Program-made: the position numbers and the translations under genes
Part shown: positions 26,992-36,802 of the stretch, in pieces
Layout of the letters: every line of letters begins with the position of its first letter
Numbering within the stretch: position 1 is the stretch's first letter
Assembly: GCF_001044395.1 (NCBI RefSeq)
Contig: NZ_JANU01000022.1
Coordinates: 1-64,000, forward strand
DNA: 64,000 nucleotides
Direction: 5' to 3'
From: Caenimonas sp. SL110
GTDB lineage: Bacteria > Pseudomonadota > Gammaproteobacteria > Burkholderiales > Burkholderiaceae_C
The notes under the pieces: model-generated
The model's database searches: none
What the model saw: the letters and a program-made list of their open reading frames with translations, nothing else
Told to the model about the DNA's origin: nothing

Positions 26992-27540
26992 ATGCGAATC
27001 CTAGGTATCGATCCCGGCCTCCAGACCACAGGGTTTGGCGTGGTCGATGTGTCCGGGCATTCGCTGACCTACGTCGCCAGCGGCACCATCACCACCACCC
27101 ATCTTGATCGCGGCAACCTGCCCGCGCGCCTGAAGGTTTTGTTCGATGGCATCGGCGAAGTGCAGGCGCGCTACCAGCCCGATGTGGCTTCCGTCGAGAT
27201 CGTGTTCGTGAACGTCAACCCGCAGGCCACCCTGCTGCTCGGGCAAGCCCGCGGCGCCTGCCTGACGGCCCTGGTGTCACGCAATCTCGACGTGGCCGAA
27301 TACACCGCGCTCCAGATGAAGCAGGCAGTGGCCGGTCACGGCAAGGCGGCCAAGGCGCAAGTGCAGGAGATGGTCAAGCGGCTGCTCAAGCTGCCGGGGC
27401 TTCCGGGCAAGGACGCGGCCGATGCCCTGGGGCTTGCGATCACGCACGCACACGCGGGCGCATCGATGAGCCGCATTTCAGCGGCGACTGCCGTGACACG
27501 CACCACGAGCTCGATGTTTCGCGGTGGCCGCACGCTCTGA
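26992..27540 (+). CDS. ruvC: Holliday-junction endonuclease RuvC
   Basis: A 182-residue resolvase that cuts Holliday junctions in recombinational repair. The N-terminus [16 protein letters not shown] supplies the first catalytic Asp (residue 7), EIVFVN the Glu, and [12 protein letters not shown] the C-terminal Asp pair. Start 26992 is set by homology. ruvA and ruvB are not in the window, so the three genes are unlinked here or lie elsewhere. Confidence 0.96.
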   Translation: MRILGIDPGLQTTGFGVVDVSGHSLTYVASGTITTTHLDRGNLPARLKVLFDGIGEVQARYQPDVASVEIVFVNVNPQATLLLGQARGACLTALVSRNLDVAEYTALQMKQAVAGHGKAAKAQVQEMVKRLLKLPGLPGKDAADALGLAITHAHAGASMSRISAATAVTRTTSSMFRGGRTL

Positions 27541-27879
27541 TTTCAAACGCGCTATTGCTGAGCTGAGGTTCCGGTAAGCAGTCGTAACTTCTGTAAAAAG
27601 CACGCCCGTTACAAGTGAATCTCTGACGGGGGCTCGCACGAGCCAAAAACGCGTGAACCTGTGATTAATTCCATTGCATGAGCTTGGGTCCGGGCCGACC
27701 TCGTATCCAGTTATTTCCAGGTGTGCAAAAGGTCTCAACTTCACAGGGAAATTGCACGCTCCTGGTCTTACATAGTCAGCCAAATACCTCTATCCCTGTC
27801 AGACGCCTCCTACTACAGTCCGCGTTCCCGCAGAGCCAGCCCGGGCTCCTCGCCAACTGAACGCACAGGTTGTAGTTAC
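27541..27879 (+). other. 339-nt gap between ruvC and the GH8 gene
   Basis: No gene found. The stretch holds a 6-bp hairpin GGCTCG/CGAGCC at 27631-27644, followed by five A's on the plus strand. It lacks a T-run, so it is not an intrinsic terminator for ruvC. No convincing promoter pair or riboswitch could be made out; the GH8 gene's control region must lie here. Confidence 0.5.
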
Positions 27880-29715
27880 ATGAAAAGACGTCTGTTTCTT
27901 CTTTCCGGAACTTCTTCAGCTGCCCTCGCCCTGTCGGGCTGTGGAGGCGGCGGTGGCGAAGAAGCTCAGGTGGCGCTCTCCGAGACTCAGGGCTCCTTCG
28001 GTTCACCGCTGGCCGCAAAGAGAAAACCGACGGCGCCAGCGCCTGCACCGGCTCCCGCGCCAGCCCCGGCACCTGCCCCGGCACCTGCACCCGCCGTGGC
28101 AGGCGTGGCCTATCCCTTCGGCGCGCGTCTGGTCCCTTATGTCGGTGGCATCAAGCCCACGCAGACAAGCACTGCAATGGATGCGGTTCTCACGAAACAA
28201 TACGACGCCTGGAAGGCCGCCCGCGTCATATCGGCCGCATCGGTCGTCGCCGGAGGCCTCGCAGTCAAGTTTTCCGACCCGACCTACATGGCTGTATCCG
28301 AGGGCGCAGGCTACGGCATGCTGCTGGCCGTGCTGTTTGCCGGCCACGATCCGAACGCAAGGGCGCTCCTGGACGGCCTGTTCGCAGTAGTGCGCGCGCG
28401 CCCTGCCTATGCGGTTGCGCAATACGATCCCAACGGCAAGTACCTGCACGATTGGCGTCTCAACGCCAACGGCACCAGCGCGGGCGACGGCTGGAATGCG
28501 ATGGACGGCGACCTCGACATCGCCATGGCGCTGCTGATGGCTCACAAGCAATGGGGCTCGACCACGGGCCAGTGGAACTATCTGCAGGAAGCGCGCAACA
28601 CCATTGCGGCCATCAAGTCCTGGAACATGAACGCAGACGGCTCGACACGGGGCCTGCCGAACGCAAACAACAACCGCACCTCCGATTACATGATCGGCCA
28701 CTTCCGCGCATTCAAGTCAGCGACCGGCGACGCGATCTGGGACCTGGCCATCACCAAGGCGTACTCGCTCATCGACCGCATGCAGACCGTCTACTCGGCG
28801 GGCGTCGGCCTGATGCCCGACTTCGTGATCAACACGAACACCGCCACGCCGTCACCATCTACTGGCTACATCGGCGACGGCAATGACAAGGAAGGCCACT
28901 TCTGGTGGAATGCCTGCCGCAATCCGTGGCGCTATTCGTCTGACTTCCTGCTTTCAGGCGACTCGCGGTTTTCGCTGGTGACCGGCCGGATGGTCGATTT
29001 TTTCAAGTCGCGCTCCGGCGGCGACCCCTTGAAGATCGGGACCGGATACGCCCTCAACGGCACCATGCTGACCGGCGGCAACAGCGCGGCATACCACGGC
29101 CCGATCTGCGCGGGCGCATGCGTCGATGCGCGCTTCCAGTCTTTCCTGGACGCGATGTGGAACTGGAACGCAACGCACCTGACCACGGGCTATTACGACA
29201 GCGAATTGCAGTTGCTGAGCATGGTGGTGGCATCGGGCAACTGGTGGTCCACGGCCGGAGCGGTCATGCCGCTGGCCGCACCAGCGCCTGCTCCAGCACC
29301 GGCACCCGCGCCGGCCGGCAACATGCTGGTCAACGGCGACTTCGCAAGCGCCATGACCGGTTGGGTCAACTGGGGCAATTCGGCCGTCGCCTCCGGCGTG
29401 CTGCAGGTCGGCACCGCCGCTGGCGGGGTCGCCCAGGACATCTACCTGAAGCTCACGCCCGGCAAGCAGTACACCCTCACGTCGCAGGCCTGCATCAATA
29501 CGGCGGCGGAAGGCATCTTTGTTGGCGTGACGCTCAAGGACAGTGTTGGCGCGGTGCTGCTGGACCAGTCCAGGCTGGTCAACTCGCTCACTTCAACCGG
29601 TGTGACCCTCACGTTCACTGCTCCGCAAGGAATGACCAGCGGTTATGTGTACGTCTGGAAAAACGCCAATGTGGCGATGGGCCTGATCGACAATTTCACG
29701 CTGGTGGAAGGCTGA
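27880..29715 (+). CDS. GH8 endoglucanase, Tat-type lipoprotein with C-terminal binding-like domain
   Basis: A 611-residue secreted glycoside hydrolase of family 8 (cellulase/beta-glucanase). The N-terminus has twin arginines (KRRLFLLSG) and a lipobox LSGC with Cys21, so it is probably a Tat-exported lipoprotein. A Pro-Ala repeat linker (52-71) leads to the catalytic domain: SEGAGYGM with general acid Glu139 and DGDLDIA with Asp207/Asp209. A second Pro-Ala linker (about residues 466-479) precedes a ~130-residue beta-rich module (GNMLVNGDFASAMTGW) of the CenC-like carbohydrate-binding type. It stands alone, with no bcs cellulose synthesis genes nearby. GH8 enzymes also include chitosanases and xylanases, so the substrate is uncertain. 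Confidence 0.88.
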   Translation: MKRRLFLLSGTSSAALALSGCGGGGGEEAQVALSETQGSFGSPLAAKRKPTAPAPAPAPAPAPAPAPAPAPAVAGVAYPFGARLVPYVGGIKPTQTSTAMDAVLTKQYDAWKAARVISAASVVAGGLAVKFSDPTYMAVSEGAGYGMLLAVLFAGHDPNARALLDGLFAVVRARPAYAVAQYDPNGKYLHDWRLNANGTSAGDGWNAMDGDLDIAMALLMAHKQWGSTTGQWNYLQEARNTIAAIKSWNMNADGSTRGLPNANNNRTSDYMIGHFRAFKSATGDAIWDLAITKAYSLIDRMQTVYSAGVGLMPDFVINTNTATPSPSTGYIGDGNDKEGHFWWNACRNPWRYSSDFLLSGDSRFSLVTGRMVDFFKSRSGGDPLKIGTGYALNGTMLTGGNSAAYHGPICAGACVDARFQSFLDAMWNWNATHLTTGYYDSELQLLSMVVASGNWWSTAGAVMPLAAPAPAPAPAPAPAGNMLVNGDFASAMTGWVNWGNSAVASGVLQVGTAAGGVAQDIYLKLTPGKQYTLTSQACINTAAEGIFVGVTLKDSVGAVLLDQSRLVNSLTSTGVTLTFTAPQGMTSGYVYVWKNANVAMGLIDNFTLVEG

Positions 29716-29736
29716 AGGTGATGCGCTCCATGCACA

Positions 29737-29913
29737 TCACGCGATGCGCTCCAGTATCAGCACGGCGAAAAACAGGAATGCGGCTGCAAGCGTCCAGCGC
29801 AGGATGCGAAGCCCCAGCACCTTGAAGCGCACCTGCCCCGTTCCGGCATAGAAAGCGAACGACACAGCCGCGCCCAGCAGGAGCAGCAGCACCACCCAGC
29901 GAACAATGATCAT
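29737..29913 (-). CDS. Small two-helix membrane protein after lpxC
   Basis: A 58-residue hydrophobic protein with two predicted transmembrane helices (about 5-22 and 38-55) and a short polar loop (GTGQVRFKVLG). It starts 4 nt after the lpxC stop and is probably co-transcribed. The ATG at 29913 is chosen because an upstream in-frame extension would overlap the end of lpxC. Function unknown. Confidence 0.7.
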   Translation of the reverse strand: MIIVRWVVLLLLLGAAVSFAFYAGTGQVRFKVLGLRILRWTLAAAFLFFAVLILERIA

Positions 29914-29917
29914 CGCG

Positions 29918-30838
29918 CTACCACGCCCGCGCAGGCCTGGCAAAGCCGACGGGTGCCTGCTTCTCGTCTTCGAAGGTGACCATTTCGTAGGCACCTTGCG
30001 CGCGCAATTCGCGCAGCAGCAGGTTGTTCATGGCATGGCCCGAACGGAACGCGCTGTAGGCCGCCAGCAGCGGATGACCGATGAGGTACAGGTCACCCAT
30101 GGCGTCCAGGATCTTGTGCTTGACGAACTCGTCGTCATAGCGAAGCCCATCGCTGTTGAGCACGCGGTAGTCGTCCATCACCACGGCATTGTCCAGGCCG
30201 CCGCCCAGGCCCAGGCCGTTGGCGCGCATGGTTTCCAGGTCCTTGGTGAAGCCGAAGGTGCGGGCGCGCGCGATGTCGCGTGCATATGACCCGGTGCCCA
30301 GGTCGAACTCCACGCACTGCCCTGTCGAATCGACCACGCGATGCGCGAAGTCGATTTCAAAGCGCAGCTTGTAGCCGTGATAGGGATCCAGCCGTGCCCA
30401 CTTGAGGTTGTCGTCTTCGCCCAGGCGCACTTCAACCGGCCGGGTCACACGCATGAAGCGCTTGGGCGCCTTCTGCAATTCGATGCCCGCGCTTTGCAGC
30501 AGGAAGACAAACGACGCCGATGAGCCATCCAGGATGGGCACTTCTTCGGCCGTGATATCGACGTAGAGATTGTCCAGGCCCAGGCCCGCACAGGCCGACA
30601 TCAGATGCTCGACGGTCTGCACCTTGGCGCCACCGCGCGAGATGGTGGAAGCCATGCGCGTGTCGGTCACCGACTCGGCACTGATCGGGATATCAACCGG
30701 ATCGGGCAGGTCCACCCTCCGGAACACGATGCCCGTATCGGGCTGGGCAGGACGGAATGTGAGCTCGACGCGCTGCCCGCTGTGCAGCCCCACGCCCACG
30801 GCCCTGGTGAGTGACTTGAGCGTGCGCTGCTGGATCAT
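29918..30838 (-). CDS. lpxC: UDP-3-O-acyl-GlcNAc deacetylase
   Basis: A 306-residue zinc deacetylase, the committed step of lipid A synthesis. The N-terminal [18 protein letters not shown], Zn-ligand motif EHLMSACAG and the second motif HKILDAMGD are intact, with the catalytic His in the C-terminal FRSGHAMNN. It follows the ftsZ terminator and has its own TAAAAT box 9 nt before the ATG, so it is probably transcribed separately from the dcw cluster. Confidence 0.97.
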   Translation of the reverse strand: MIQQRTLKSLTRAVGVGLHSGQRVELTFRPAQPDTGIVFRRVDLPDPVDIPISAESVTDTRMASTISRGGAKVQTVEHLMSACAGLGLDNLYVDITAEEVPILDGSSASFVFLLQSAGIELQKAPKRFMRVTRPVEVRLGEDDNLKWARLDPYHGYKLRFEIDFAHRVVDSTGQCVEFDLGTGSYARDIARARTFGFTKDLETMRANGLGLGGGLDNAVVMDDYRVLNSDGLRYDDEFVKHKILDAMGDLYLIGHPLLAAYSAFRSGHAMNNLLLRELRAQGAYEMVTFEDEKQAPVGFARPARAW

Positions 30839-30847
30839 AGGCAGGCA

Positions 30848-30853
30848 ATTTTA
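30848..30853 (-). promoter_or_regulatory. Candidate -10 (TAAAAT) of lpxC
   Basis: TAAAAT ends 9 nt before the lpxC ATG, downstream of the ftsZ terminator. No Shine-Dalgarno and no clear -35. Confidence 0.45.
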
Positions 30854-30890
30854 GACCGTGACCGTTAGCCCCGCGTTATTGGGGTGAACC

Positions 30891-30927
30891 AAGAAAAGGG
30901 GGTGGGCCGCTTGCACCAGCCCACCCC
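30891..30927 (-). terminator. Intrinsic terminator after ftsZ (end of dcw cluster)
   Basis: On the minus strand a perfect 9-bp GC stem (arms 30919-30927 and 30899-30907, 11-nt loop) is followed by CTTTTCTT. It lies 53 nt past the ftsZ stop and separates the dcw cluster from lpxC. Confidence 0.85.
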
Positions 30928-30979
30928 GAACTCCCATGGAGAACACCTCGTCTTGATTCTTTCGTCGGCCTCTGGCCGA

Positions 30980-32221
30980 TCAGTCGGCCTGGCGGCGCAG
31001 GAACGCAGGGATATCGAACTCGTCCACACCGCTGTTGGACAGCGCAGCGACCTTCACCGATGCATTCGTGCGGCCATTGCGCCAGACGCTGGGCACGTCC
31101 ATGTCGCTGTAACCCGGCAGGCTGGAAGGCGTGCCGAGTTGCTCGCGCGTCACGATCGCGCCGGGGCCGGAGATCGCGTTGTTCACCGTGGGCACGTTGA
31201 ACGGCACGTTGTCGGTGCCGGTGCGCAGAACCTGCAGCGGAGGCGCAGCGCGGCGCTGGCCGTTACGCGACAAACCCGTTGCCACCACCGTGACACGCAT
31301 CTCGTCGCCGAGCTGGTCGTCGTAGGCGGCGCCGTAGATGACGTGAGCGTCTGGCGAAGCGTAGGCACGGATCGTGTTCATCGCGAGCTTGGACTCCGAC
31401 AGCTTCAGGCTGCCCTTGGCTGCGGTGACCAGCACCAGCACGCCCTTGGCACCCGACAGGTCGATGCCTTCCAGCAGCGGGCATGCCACGGCTTGCTCGG
31501 CTGCGATGCGCGCGCGGTCCGGACCGTCGGCCACGGCCGTACCCATCATCGCCTTGCCCGGCTCACCCATCACCGTGCGGACGTCTTCGAAGTCGACGTT
31601 GACGTTGCCGTACTCGTTGATGATTTCGGCGATACCGCCCACGGCGTTCTTGAGCACGTCATTGGCGTGCGCAAAGGCCTCGTCCTGGGTGATGTCATCG
31701 CCCAGCACTTCGAGCAGCTTCTCGTTGAGCACCACGATCAGCGAATCGACATTGGCTTCGAGCTCGGCCAGGCCGTTGTCGGCGTTGGTCATGCGGCGCC
31801 CGCCTTCCCAGTCGAACGGCTTGGTGACCACGCCCACCGTCAGGATGCCCATTTCCTTGGCGATGCGGGCAATCACAGGCGCTGCCCCCGTGCCGGTGCC
31901 GCCACCCATGCCGGCCGTGATGAACAGCATGTGCGCGCCGTCGATGGCCGAGCGGATTTCCTGCACGGCCGTCTCGGCCGCGTCGCGGCCCTTCTCGGGC
32001 TTGCTGCCCGCGCCCAGGCCCGAGACGCCCAGCTGTATCGTCTTGTGCGCCGCGCTGCGCGCGAGCGCCTGCGCATCGGTGTTCGCGCAGATGAATTCCA
32101 CGCCCTGCACCGAGCGGCCGATCATGTGCTCGACCGCGTTGCCACCGCCACCACCGACGCCGATCACCTTGATCTGCGTGCCAGCGTGGAACTCTTCGAC
32201 TTCAATCATTTCGATGCTCAT
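30980..32221 (-). CDS. ftsZ: Cell-division tubulin FtsZ
   Basis: A 413-residue GTPase that forms the Z ring. The tubulin signature GGGTGTGAAP, the T7 loop region (NVDFEDVRTVM) and the conserved C-terminal tail DEFDIPAFLRRQAD that binds FtsA/ZipA are present. The start is fixed by the strong ribosome-binding site GAAGGAG 7 nt upstream. A short upstream ORF ends inside this start codon (ATGA). It is the last gene of the dcw cluster before a terminator. Confidence 0.98.
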   Translation of the reverse strand: MSIEMIEVEEFHAGTQIKVIGVGGGGGNAVEHMIGRSVQGVEFICANTDAQALARSAAHKTIQLGVSGLGAGSKPEKGRDAAETAVQEIRSAIDGAHMLFITAGMGGGTGTGAAPVIARIAKEMGILTVGVVTKPFDWEGGRRMTNADNGLAELEANVDSLIVVLNEKLLEVLGDDITQDEAFAHANDVLKNAVGGIAEIINEYGNVNVDFEDVRTVMGEPGKAMMGTAVADGPDRARIAAEQAVACPLLEGIDLSGAKGVLVLVTAAKGSLKLSESKLAMNTIRAYASPDAHVIYGAAYDDQLGDEMRVTVVATGLSRNGQRRAAPPLQVLRTGTDNVPFNVPTVNNAISGPGAIVTREQLGTPSSLPGYSDMDVPSVWRNGRTNASVKVAALSNSGVDEFDIPAFLRRQAD

Positions 32222-32316
32222 GGTGTATCTCCTTCGAATCCTGCAGTTGCCAATTTTGAAAAGCTGTTTGTTTGGGACTTCATGAAACTTTGTGCGGTGC
32301 GTCGTTGCACCGACAT
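32218..32316 (-). CDS. Putative 32-residue upstream ORF coupled to ftsZ
   Basis: A short ORF with its own purine-rich ribosome-binding site (GGAGAAAGGAG just before the ATG) runs from 32316 and stops at a TGA that overlaps the ftsZ ATG as ATGA. The peptide is Ser/Thr/Gln-rich and resembles nothing I know. It could couple ftsZ translation to an upstream ribosome or be a chance ORF in the leader. The ftsZ gene has its own strong Shine-Dalgarno, so coupling is not required. Confidence 0.4.
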   Translation of the reverse strand: MSVQRRTAQSFMKSQTNSFSKLATAGFEGDTP

Positions 32317-32360
32317 CGCTCCTTTCTCCAGGGTTTCGGCGGCCCTGCCGCACTGATAGG

Positions 32361-32391
32361 TCTGATGAAATGGGTTGTGCAGTTCATCAGA
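32361..32391 (-). repeat. 9-bp inverted repeat at the ftsA-ftsZ junction
   Basis: TCTGATGAA and its exact complement lie 13 nt apart and span the ftsA stop codon. There is no T-run. It could be an RNA hairpin affecting readthrough or stability, or an operator. Confidence 0.5.
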
Positions 32392-33616
32392 AATTCCCAA
32401 CGATGAAATCCTTGAAGCGGCCGAATGCCGTCTTCATGGAACCATTTTTCTGTGCGACCTTCAGGCCGCGAATGCGTGCAAGGCGTGCTTCTTCGAGCAG
32501 GCCCATCACCGTTGATGCGCGTGCCTGCGCGACCATGTCCGACAGCGAGCCGCGATACTTGGGCACGCCGCGCCGCACCGGCTTGAGGAAGATGTCCTCG
32601 CCGAGCTCGAGCATGCCGGGCATCACCGCGCTGCCGCCAGTGATCACGATGCCCGACGACAGCACTTCTTCGTAGCCCGAATCGCGAATCACCTGCTGCA
32701 CCAGCGAAAAAATCTCTTCGATGCGCGGCTCGATCACGCCGGCCAGTGCCTGGCGCGACAACATGCGCGGCCCGCGATCGCCCAGCCCCGGCACTTCGAC
32801 CTGCTGCTCGGGGTCGGCCAGCAATTGCTTGGCGTAGCCGCTCTCGACCTTGATGTCCTCTGCGTCCTTGGTCGGCGTGCGCAGCGCCATCGCGATGTCG
32901 CTGGTGATCAGGTCGCCGGCAATCGGGATGACGGCGGTGTGGCGAATCGCGCCGTTGGTGAAGATCGCCACGTCCGTGGTACCTGCACCGATGTCCACCA
33001 CCGCGACACCGAGCTCGCGCTCGTCTTCAGTCAGCACGGCCGCGCTGGAAGCCAGCGGGTTGAGCAACAGGTGATCGACCTCCAGGCCGCAGCGGCGCAC
33101 GCACTTGATGATGTTCTCGGCGGCGCTCTGCGCGCCGGTCACGATGTGCACCTTGGCCTCCAGGCGGATGCCGCTCATGCCGATCGGCTCCTTCACATCC
33201 TGGCCGTCGATGACGAACTCCTGCGGCTCCACCAGCAAGAGGCGCTGGTCGGTCGAAATGTTGATGGCGCGTGCCGTCTCGACCACACGCGCCACATCGG
33301 CGGCAGTGACTTCCTTGTCCTTCACGGCCACCATGCCGCTGGAGTTGATGCCGCGAATGTGCGCGCCGGTGATGCCGGTGTACACCCGCGTGATCTTGCA
33401 GTCGGCCATCAGCTCCGCTTCTTTCAGCGCCTGCTGGATGCTCTGCACTGTGGCGTCGATGTTCACCACCACGCCGCGCTTGAGTCCATTGGAAGCGGCG
33501 ATACCGAACCCGGCGAGCTTCAACTCACCAGTGGGCAGGATCTCGGCCACCACCGCCATCACCTTGGCGGTTCCGATGTCCAGTCCTACGACCAGGTCCT
33601 TGTATTCTTTTGCCAT
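32387..33616 (-). CDS. ftsA: Cell-division actin-like protein FtsA
   Basis: A 409-residue actin-fold ATPase that anchors FtsZ to the membrane. The phosphate loops VVGLDIGTAKV and VVDIGAGTTDVAIF are present, and the C-terminus (KTAFGRFKDFIVGNF) is the amphipathic membrane-targeting helix. It follows ftsQ by 11 nt. Confidence 0.97.
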   Translation of the reverse strand: MAKEYKDLVVGLDIGTAKVMAVVAEILPTGELKLAGFGIAASNGLKRGVVVNIDATVQSIQQALKEAELMADCKITRVYTGITGAHIRGINSSGMVAVKDKEVTAADVARVVETARAINISTDQRLLLVEPQEFVIDGQDVKEPIGMSGIRLEAKVHIVTGAQSAAENIIKCVRRCGLEVDHLLLNPLASSAAVLTEDERELGVAVVDIGAGTTDVAIFTNGAIRHTAVIPIAGDLITSDIAMALRTPTKDAEDIKVESGYAKQLLADPEQQVEVPGLGDRGPRMLSRQALAGVIEPRIEEIFSLVQQVIRDSGYEEVLSSGIVITGGSAVMPGMLELGEDIFLKPVRRGVPKYRGSLSDMVAQARASTVMGLLEEARLARIRGLKVAQKNGSMKTAFGRFKDFIVGNF

Positions 33617-33627
33617 ATTCTTCCGTC

Positions 33628-34410
33628 CTACTTTTTGACGTCGGCACTGGTGGTGACGACGCCCCTCAACTTCACCGCATAGCCATCGCCGTGCCGCAGG
33701 TCAGCAGACACCAGTGCATCGGGTCTGCGCCCGTAACGTGAGGTGACCTGCGTCAACGTCTGCGCGAATTGCTGTGTGCGCGCAGTCACTTCCTGTGTCG
33801 TTCCACGTCCCAGCTCGATGACAGCACCCGTATCGAGCGCAACCTGCCAGCTGCCACGGGGCGTGAGCGCCAGACGCTCCACCGCCAGATCCAGCGGCTC
33901 GAAAATCGGCTTGATCGCGTAGTACATCGCCAGCACCTGGCCTGCCTGGTCGTCGGGGCCCGACAGGCGCGGCAGTTCTTCCTGGTCGACATCGCCGACG
34001 TTGGCGTCGAACACTTCACCAAAGTTGTTGACCATGCGCGACTCGGTCTCTGCGCCCCAGAACGCGGCGGCGCGATGCTCTTGCAGCAAGACGCGCAGGC
34101 GGTTCGGAAATTCGCGGCGCACCGTGGCCTGCCGCACCCAGGGCACAGCTTCAAACGCTTCACGCGCCTTGATCAGATCGACGGTGAAGAAATTGCCCGC
34201 CAGGCGCGGCGCAACGTTGGCGCGAAGCGTCACCGCGCTGTTGTGCGCAACCTCGCCTTGCACCGAGATACCCGAGATCGCAAAGAGCGGATGCCGCACG
34301 GCCCACCAGGCCAGCGCCGCGACCAGCATGACGCCCATCACCGTGAACAGCGCCGTCGCGGTCGCGTTCATCAGCTTGACGTCAAAAGGTTGCGGCAGGT
34401 CGGCAGTCAC
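33628..34410 (-). CDS. ftsQ: Cell-division protein FtsQ
   Basis: A 260-residue bitopic divisome protein. A short cytoplasmic N-terminus, one transmembrane helix (about 17-35) and a periplasmic POTRA domain ([21 protein letters not shown]) followed by the beta domain are recognisable. It scaffolds FtsL/FtsB. Its start overlaps the ddlB stop by ATGA. Confidence 0.95.
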   Translation of the reverse strand: MTADLPQPFDVKLMNATATALFTVMGVMLVAALAWWAVRHPLFAISGISVQGEVAHNSAVTLRANVAPRLAGNFFTVDLIKAREAFEAVPWVRQATVRREFPNRLRVLLQEHRAAAFWGAETESRMVNNFGEVFDANVGDVDQEELPRLSGPDDQAGQVLAMYYAIKPIFEPLDLAVERLALTPRGSWQVALDTGAVIELGRGTTQEVTARTQQFAQTLTQVTSRYGRRPDALVSADLRHGDGYAVKLRGVVTTSADVKK

Positions 34411-35393
34411 TTCTTGCCTCCATCACGCGCGGTCTGCTGCTGGTCCAGCGCAGCGGACGCCAGCAACTGCACGCACAGGTCCTCGTAGCTGATGCCCGAG
34501 GCGCGCGCCGACATAGGCACCAGCGAGTGCCCGGTCATGCCCGGCGATGTGTTGATCTCCAGCAGGTAGGGCTTGCGCGTGGCACCGTCGATCATCACGT
34601 CGATCCGGCCCCAGCCGCGGCAGTTCAGCACGCGGTACGCGCGCAGCACGATCTCCTGGATCGCCTGCTCTTCGCCTTCGGGCAGGCCGCAGGGCACCAG
34701 GTACTTGGTGTCGTCGGTGAAATACTTGTTCTGGTAGTCGTAGTTGCCTTCAGGGGCAACGATGCGAATGACCGGCAGTGCGACCGCGCTGTCGCCGGTG
34801 CCCAGCACGGGGCAGGTCACTTCGTCGCCGCTGATGAACTGCTCGCACAGCACGTCCGAATCGAGTGCGGCTGCCGCATCGACCGCCGCTGCCATCTCCG
34901 AATACCCATTGACCTTCGCAACGCCGATGGACGAGCCTTCACGCGCAGGCTTGACGATCAACGGCAAGCCGAGGTCATCGGGCACGGCGCGCACGATCTC
35001 GCGGGTGTAGGCGTCCTTGCGCAGCAGCTGGTACCTCGGTGTCGGCAGGCCCTCGGCGAGCCACACCCGCTTGGTCATCACCTTGTCGATGGAAATGCTG
35101 GACGCCATCACGCCCGAGCCGGTGTAGGGAATGCCCAGCAGTTCGAGTGCGCCCTGCACCGTGCCGTCTTCACCGAAGCGGCCATGCAATGCAATGAAGC
35201 AGCGCTTGAAGCCCTTGCGCTTGAGCTCGGAGATGTCGCGCTCTGCTGGGTCGAACGCATGCGCGTCGACGCCCTTGGACTGCAGCGCCTTGAGAACGCC
35301 GCTGCCCGACATGAGGGACACCTCACGCTCGGCGGAGTGCCCGCCCATGAGGACCGCGACCTTGCCGAAATCATTGGTCTTGGTCGAGGTCAT
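34407..35393 (-). CDS. ddlB: D-alanine--D-alanine ligase B
   Basis: A 328-residue ATP-grasp ligase making the D-Ala-D-Ala dipeptide of the stem peptide. [29 protein letters not shown] and the C-terminal [15 protein letters not shown] are diagnostic. The start at 35393 overlaps the murC stop by ATGA and is preferred over an upstream in-frame start. Confidence 0.97.
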   Translation of the reverse strand: MTSTKTNDFGKVAVLMGGHSAEREVSLMSGSGVLKALQSKGVDAHAFDPAERDISELKRKGFKRCFIALHGRFGEDGTVQGALELLGIPYTGSGVMASSISIDKVMTKRVWLAEGLPTPRYQLLRKDAYTREIVRAVPDDLGLPLIVKPAREGSSIGVAKVNGYSEMAAAVDAAAALDSDVLCEQFISGDEVTCPVLGTGDSAVALPVIRIVAPEGNYDYQNKYFTDDTKYLVPCGLPEGEEQAIQEIVLRAYRVLNCRGWGRIDVMIDGATRKPYLLEINTSPGMTGHSLVPMSARASGISYEDLCVQLLASAALDQQQTARDGGKK

Positions 35394-36802
35394 GATGTCC
35401 CTCCCATCTCCACCAGTTTCGCCGGCACGCCGCCAATCGAGCCGGCGCCCATGCACAGCACGACATCGCCATCGCGGGCGGTGTCCATGATCGTGCCGGC
35501 CATCGCGGCGATGTCGTCAACGAAGATCGGCTCGACCTTGCCCGACACACGCACGGCGCGTGCGAGCGAGCGGCCGTCGGCGGCCACGATGGGCGACTCG
35601 CCCGCGGAATAGACCTCGGACAGCAGCACCAGGTCGGCCTGCCCCAGCACCTTCACGAAATCCTCGAAGCAATCACGCGTGCGGGTATAGCGATGCGGCT
35701 GGAAAGCCAGCACCAGCCGCCGACCCGGGAACGCGCCGCGTGCCGCTGCGAGCGTGGCGGCGACTTCAACCGGGTGATGGCCGTAGTCCTCGAACAGCGA
35801 GAACTTGCCACCGCCGTTTTCTGCCTTCACTGGCAGGTCGCCATAGCCCTGGAAGCGGCGGCCCACGCCCTTGAATTCGGACAGCGCCTTGAGCACGGCT
35901 TCATCGGGCACGTTGAGTTCGACCGCGACCGCAATCGCGGACAGCGCATTGAGTACGTTGTGATGGCCGACCAGGTTCAGCTCGACATGCAGGTCGGGCA
36001 GCGTGACGCCGTTGCGGCGATGCACGGTGAAATGCATCTGCGTGCCCACGGCGCGAATGTCGACGGCGCGAACCTGCGCGTCCTCGCTCACGCCATAACT
36101 CGTCACCGGACACTGCACCTGCGATGCGATTTCGCGCACCGCCGGATCGTCCACGCACAGGATCGCGGTGCCATAGAACGGCATGCGGTGCAAGAATTCG
36201 AGGAACGCCGACTTCAGCTTGTTGAAGTCGTGCCCATAGGTTTCCATGTGGTCTTCATCGATGTTGGTCACCACCGCCATCACCGGAAACAGGTTCAGGA
36301 ACGACGCGTCCGACTCGTCGGCTTCCACCACGATGTAGTCGCCCCCGCCCAGCTTGGCATTGGCGCCTGCGCTGTTGAGGCGTCCGCCGATCACGAAGGT
36401 CGGATCGAGGCCACCTTCGGCCAGGATGCTCGCGACCAGGCTGGTCGTGGTGGTCTTGCCGTGCGTGCCGGCAATCGCGATGCCCTGCTTCAGGCGCATC
36501 AGTTCGGCCAGCATCATCGCGCGCGGCACGATAGGAATCTTGCGCTTGCGCGCTGCGAGCACCTCGGGGTTGTCAGCCTTCACGGCCGTGGATGTGACGA
36601 CCGCGTCTGCGCCCAGCACATGACTGGCCGCATGACCGGTGTAGGTGCGGATGCCCAGCGAATTGAGCCTGCGCAGCGCGGCGCTGTCGGCCAGGTCAGA
36701 ACCGGAGATCAGGTAACCCTGGTTGCGCAGCACTTCGGCAATGCCCGACATGCCCGCACCACCGATGCCCACGAAGTGAATGTGCTTGATCGCGTGCTTC
36801 AT
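35390..36802 (-). CDS. murC: UDP-MurNAc--L-alanine ligase
   Basis: A 470-residue Mur ligase adding the first stem-peptide residue. The N-terminal [15 protein letters not shown] loop, ATP loop [12 protein letters not shown] and the [10 protein letters not shown] motif are intact. Overlaps murG and ddlB by 4 nt each. Confidence 0.98.
   Translation of the reverse strand: MKHAIKHIHFVGIGGAGMSGIAEVLRNQGYLISGSDLADSAALRRLNSLGIRTYTGHAASHVLGADAVVTSTAVKADNPEVLAARKRKIPIVPRAMMLAELMRLKQGIAIAGTHGKTTTTSLVASILAEGGLDPTFVIGGRLNSAGANAKLGGGDYIVVEADESDASFLNLFPVMAVVTNIDEDHMETYGHDFNKLKSAFLEFLHRMPFYGTAILCVDDPAVREIASQVQCPVTSYGVSEDAQVRAVDIRAVGTQMHFTVHRRNGVTLPDLHVELNLVGHHNVLNALSAIAVAVELNVPDEAVLKALSEFKGVGRRFQGYGDLPVKAENGGGKFSLFEDYGHHPVEVAATLAAARGAFPGRRLVLAFQPHRYTRTRDCFEDFVKVLGQADLVLLSEVYSAGESPIVAADGRSLARAVRVSGKVEPIFVDDIAAMAGTIMDTARDGDVVLCMGAGSIGGVPAKLVEMGGTS

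Noticed and set aside
27631..27644. Hairpin GGCTCG/CGAGCC as ruvC terminator
   Set aside because: Only 6 bp and followed by A's, not T's, on the coding strand.
28030..28095. Tandem CCGGCACCTGCC-like DNA repeat
   Set aside because: Explained as the coding sequence of the Pro-Ala linker of the GH8 protein, as is the copy near 29280.
29720..29753. Direct repeat GATGCGCTCCA (29720 and 29743) at the end of the GH8 gene
   Set aside because: Only two 11-bp copies with 12 nt between them, partly inside the end of the next gene; no evidence of a mobile end or terminator.
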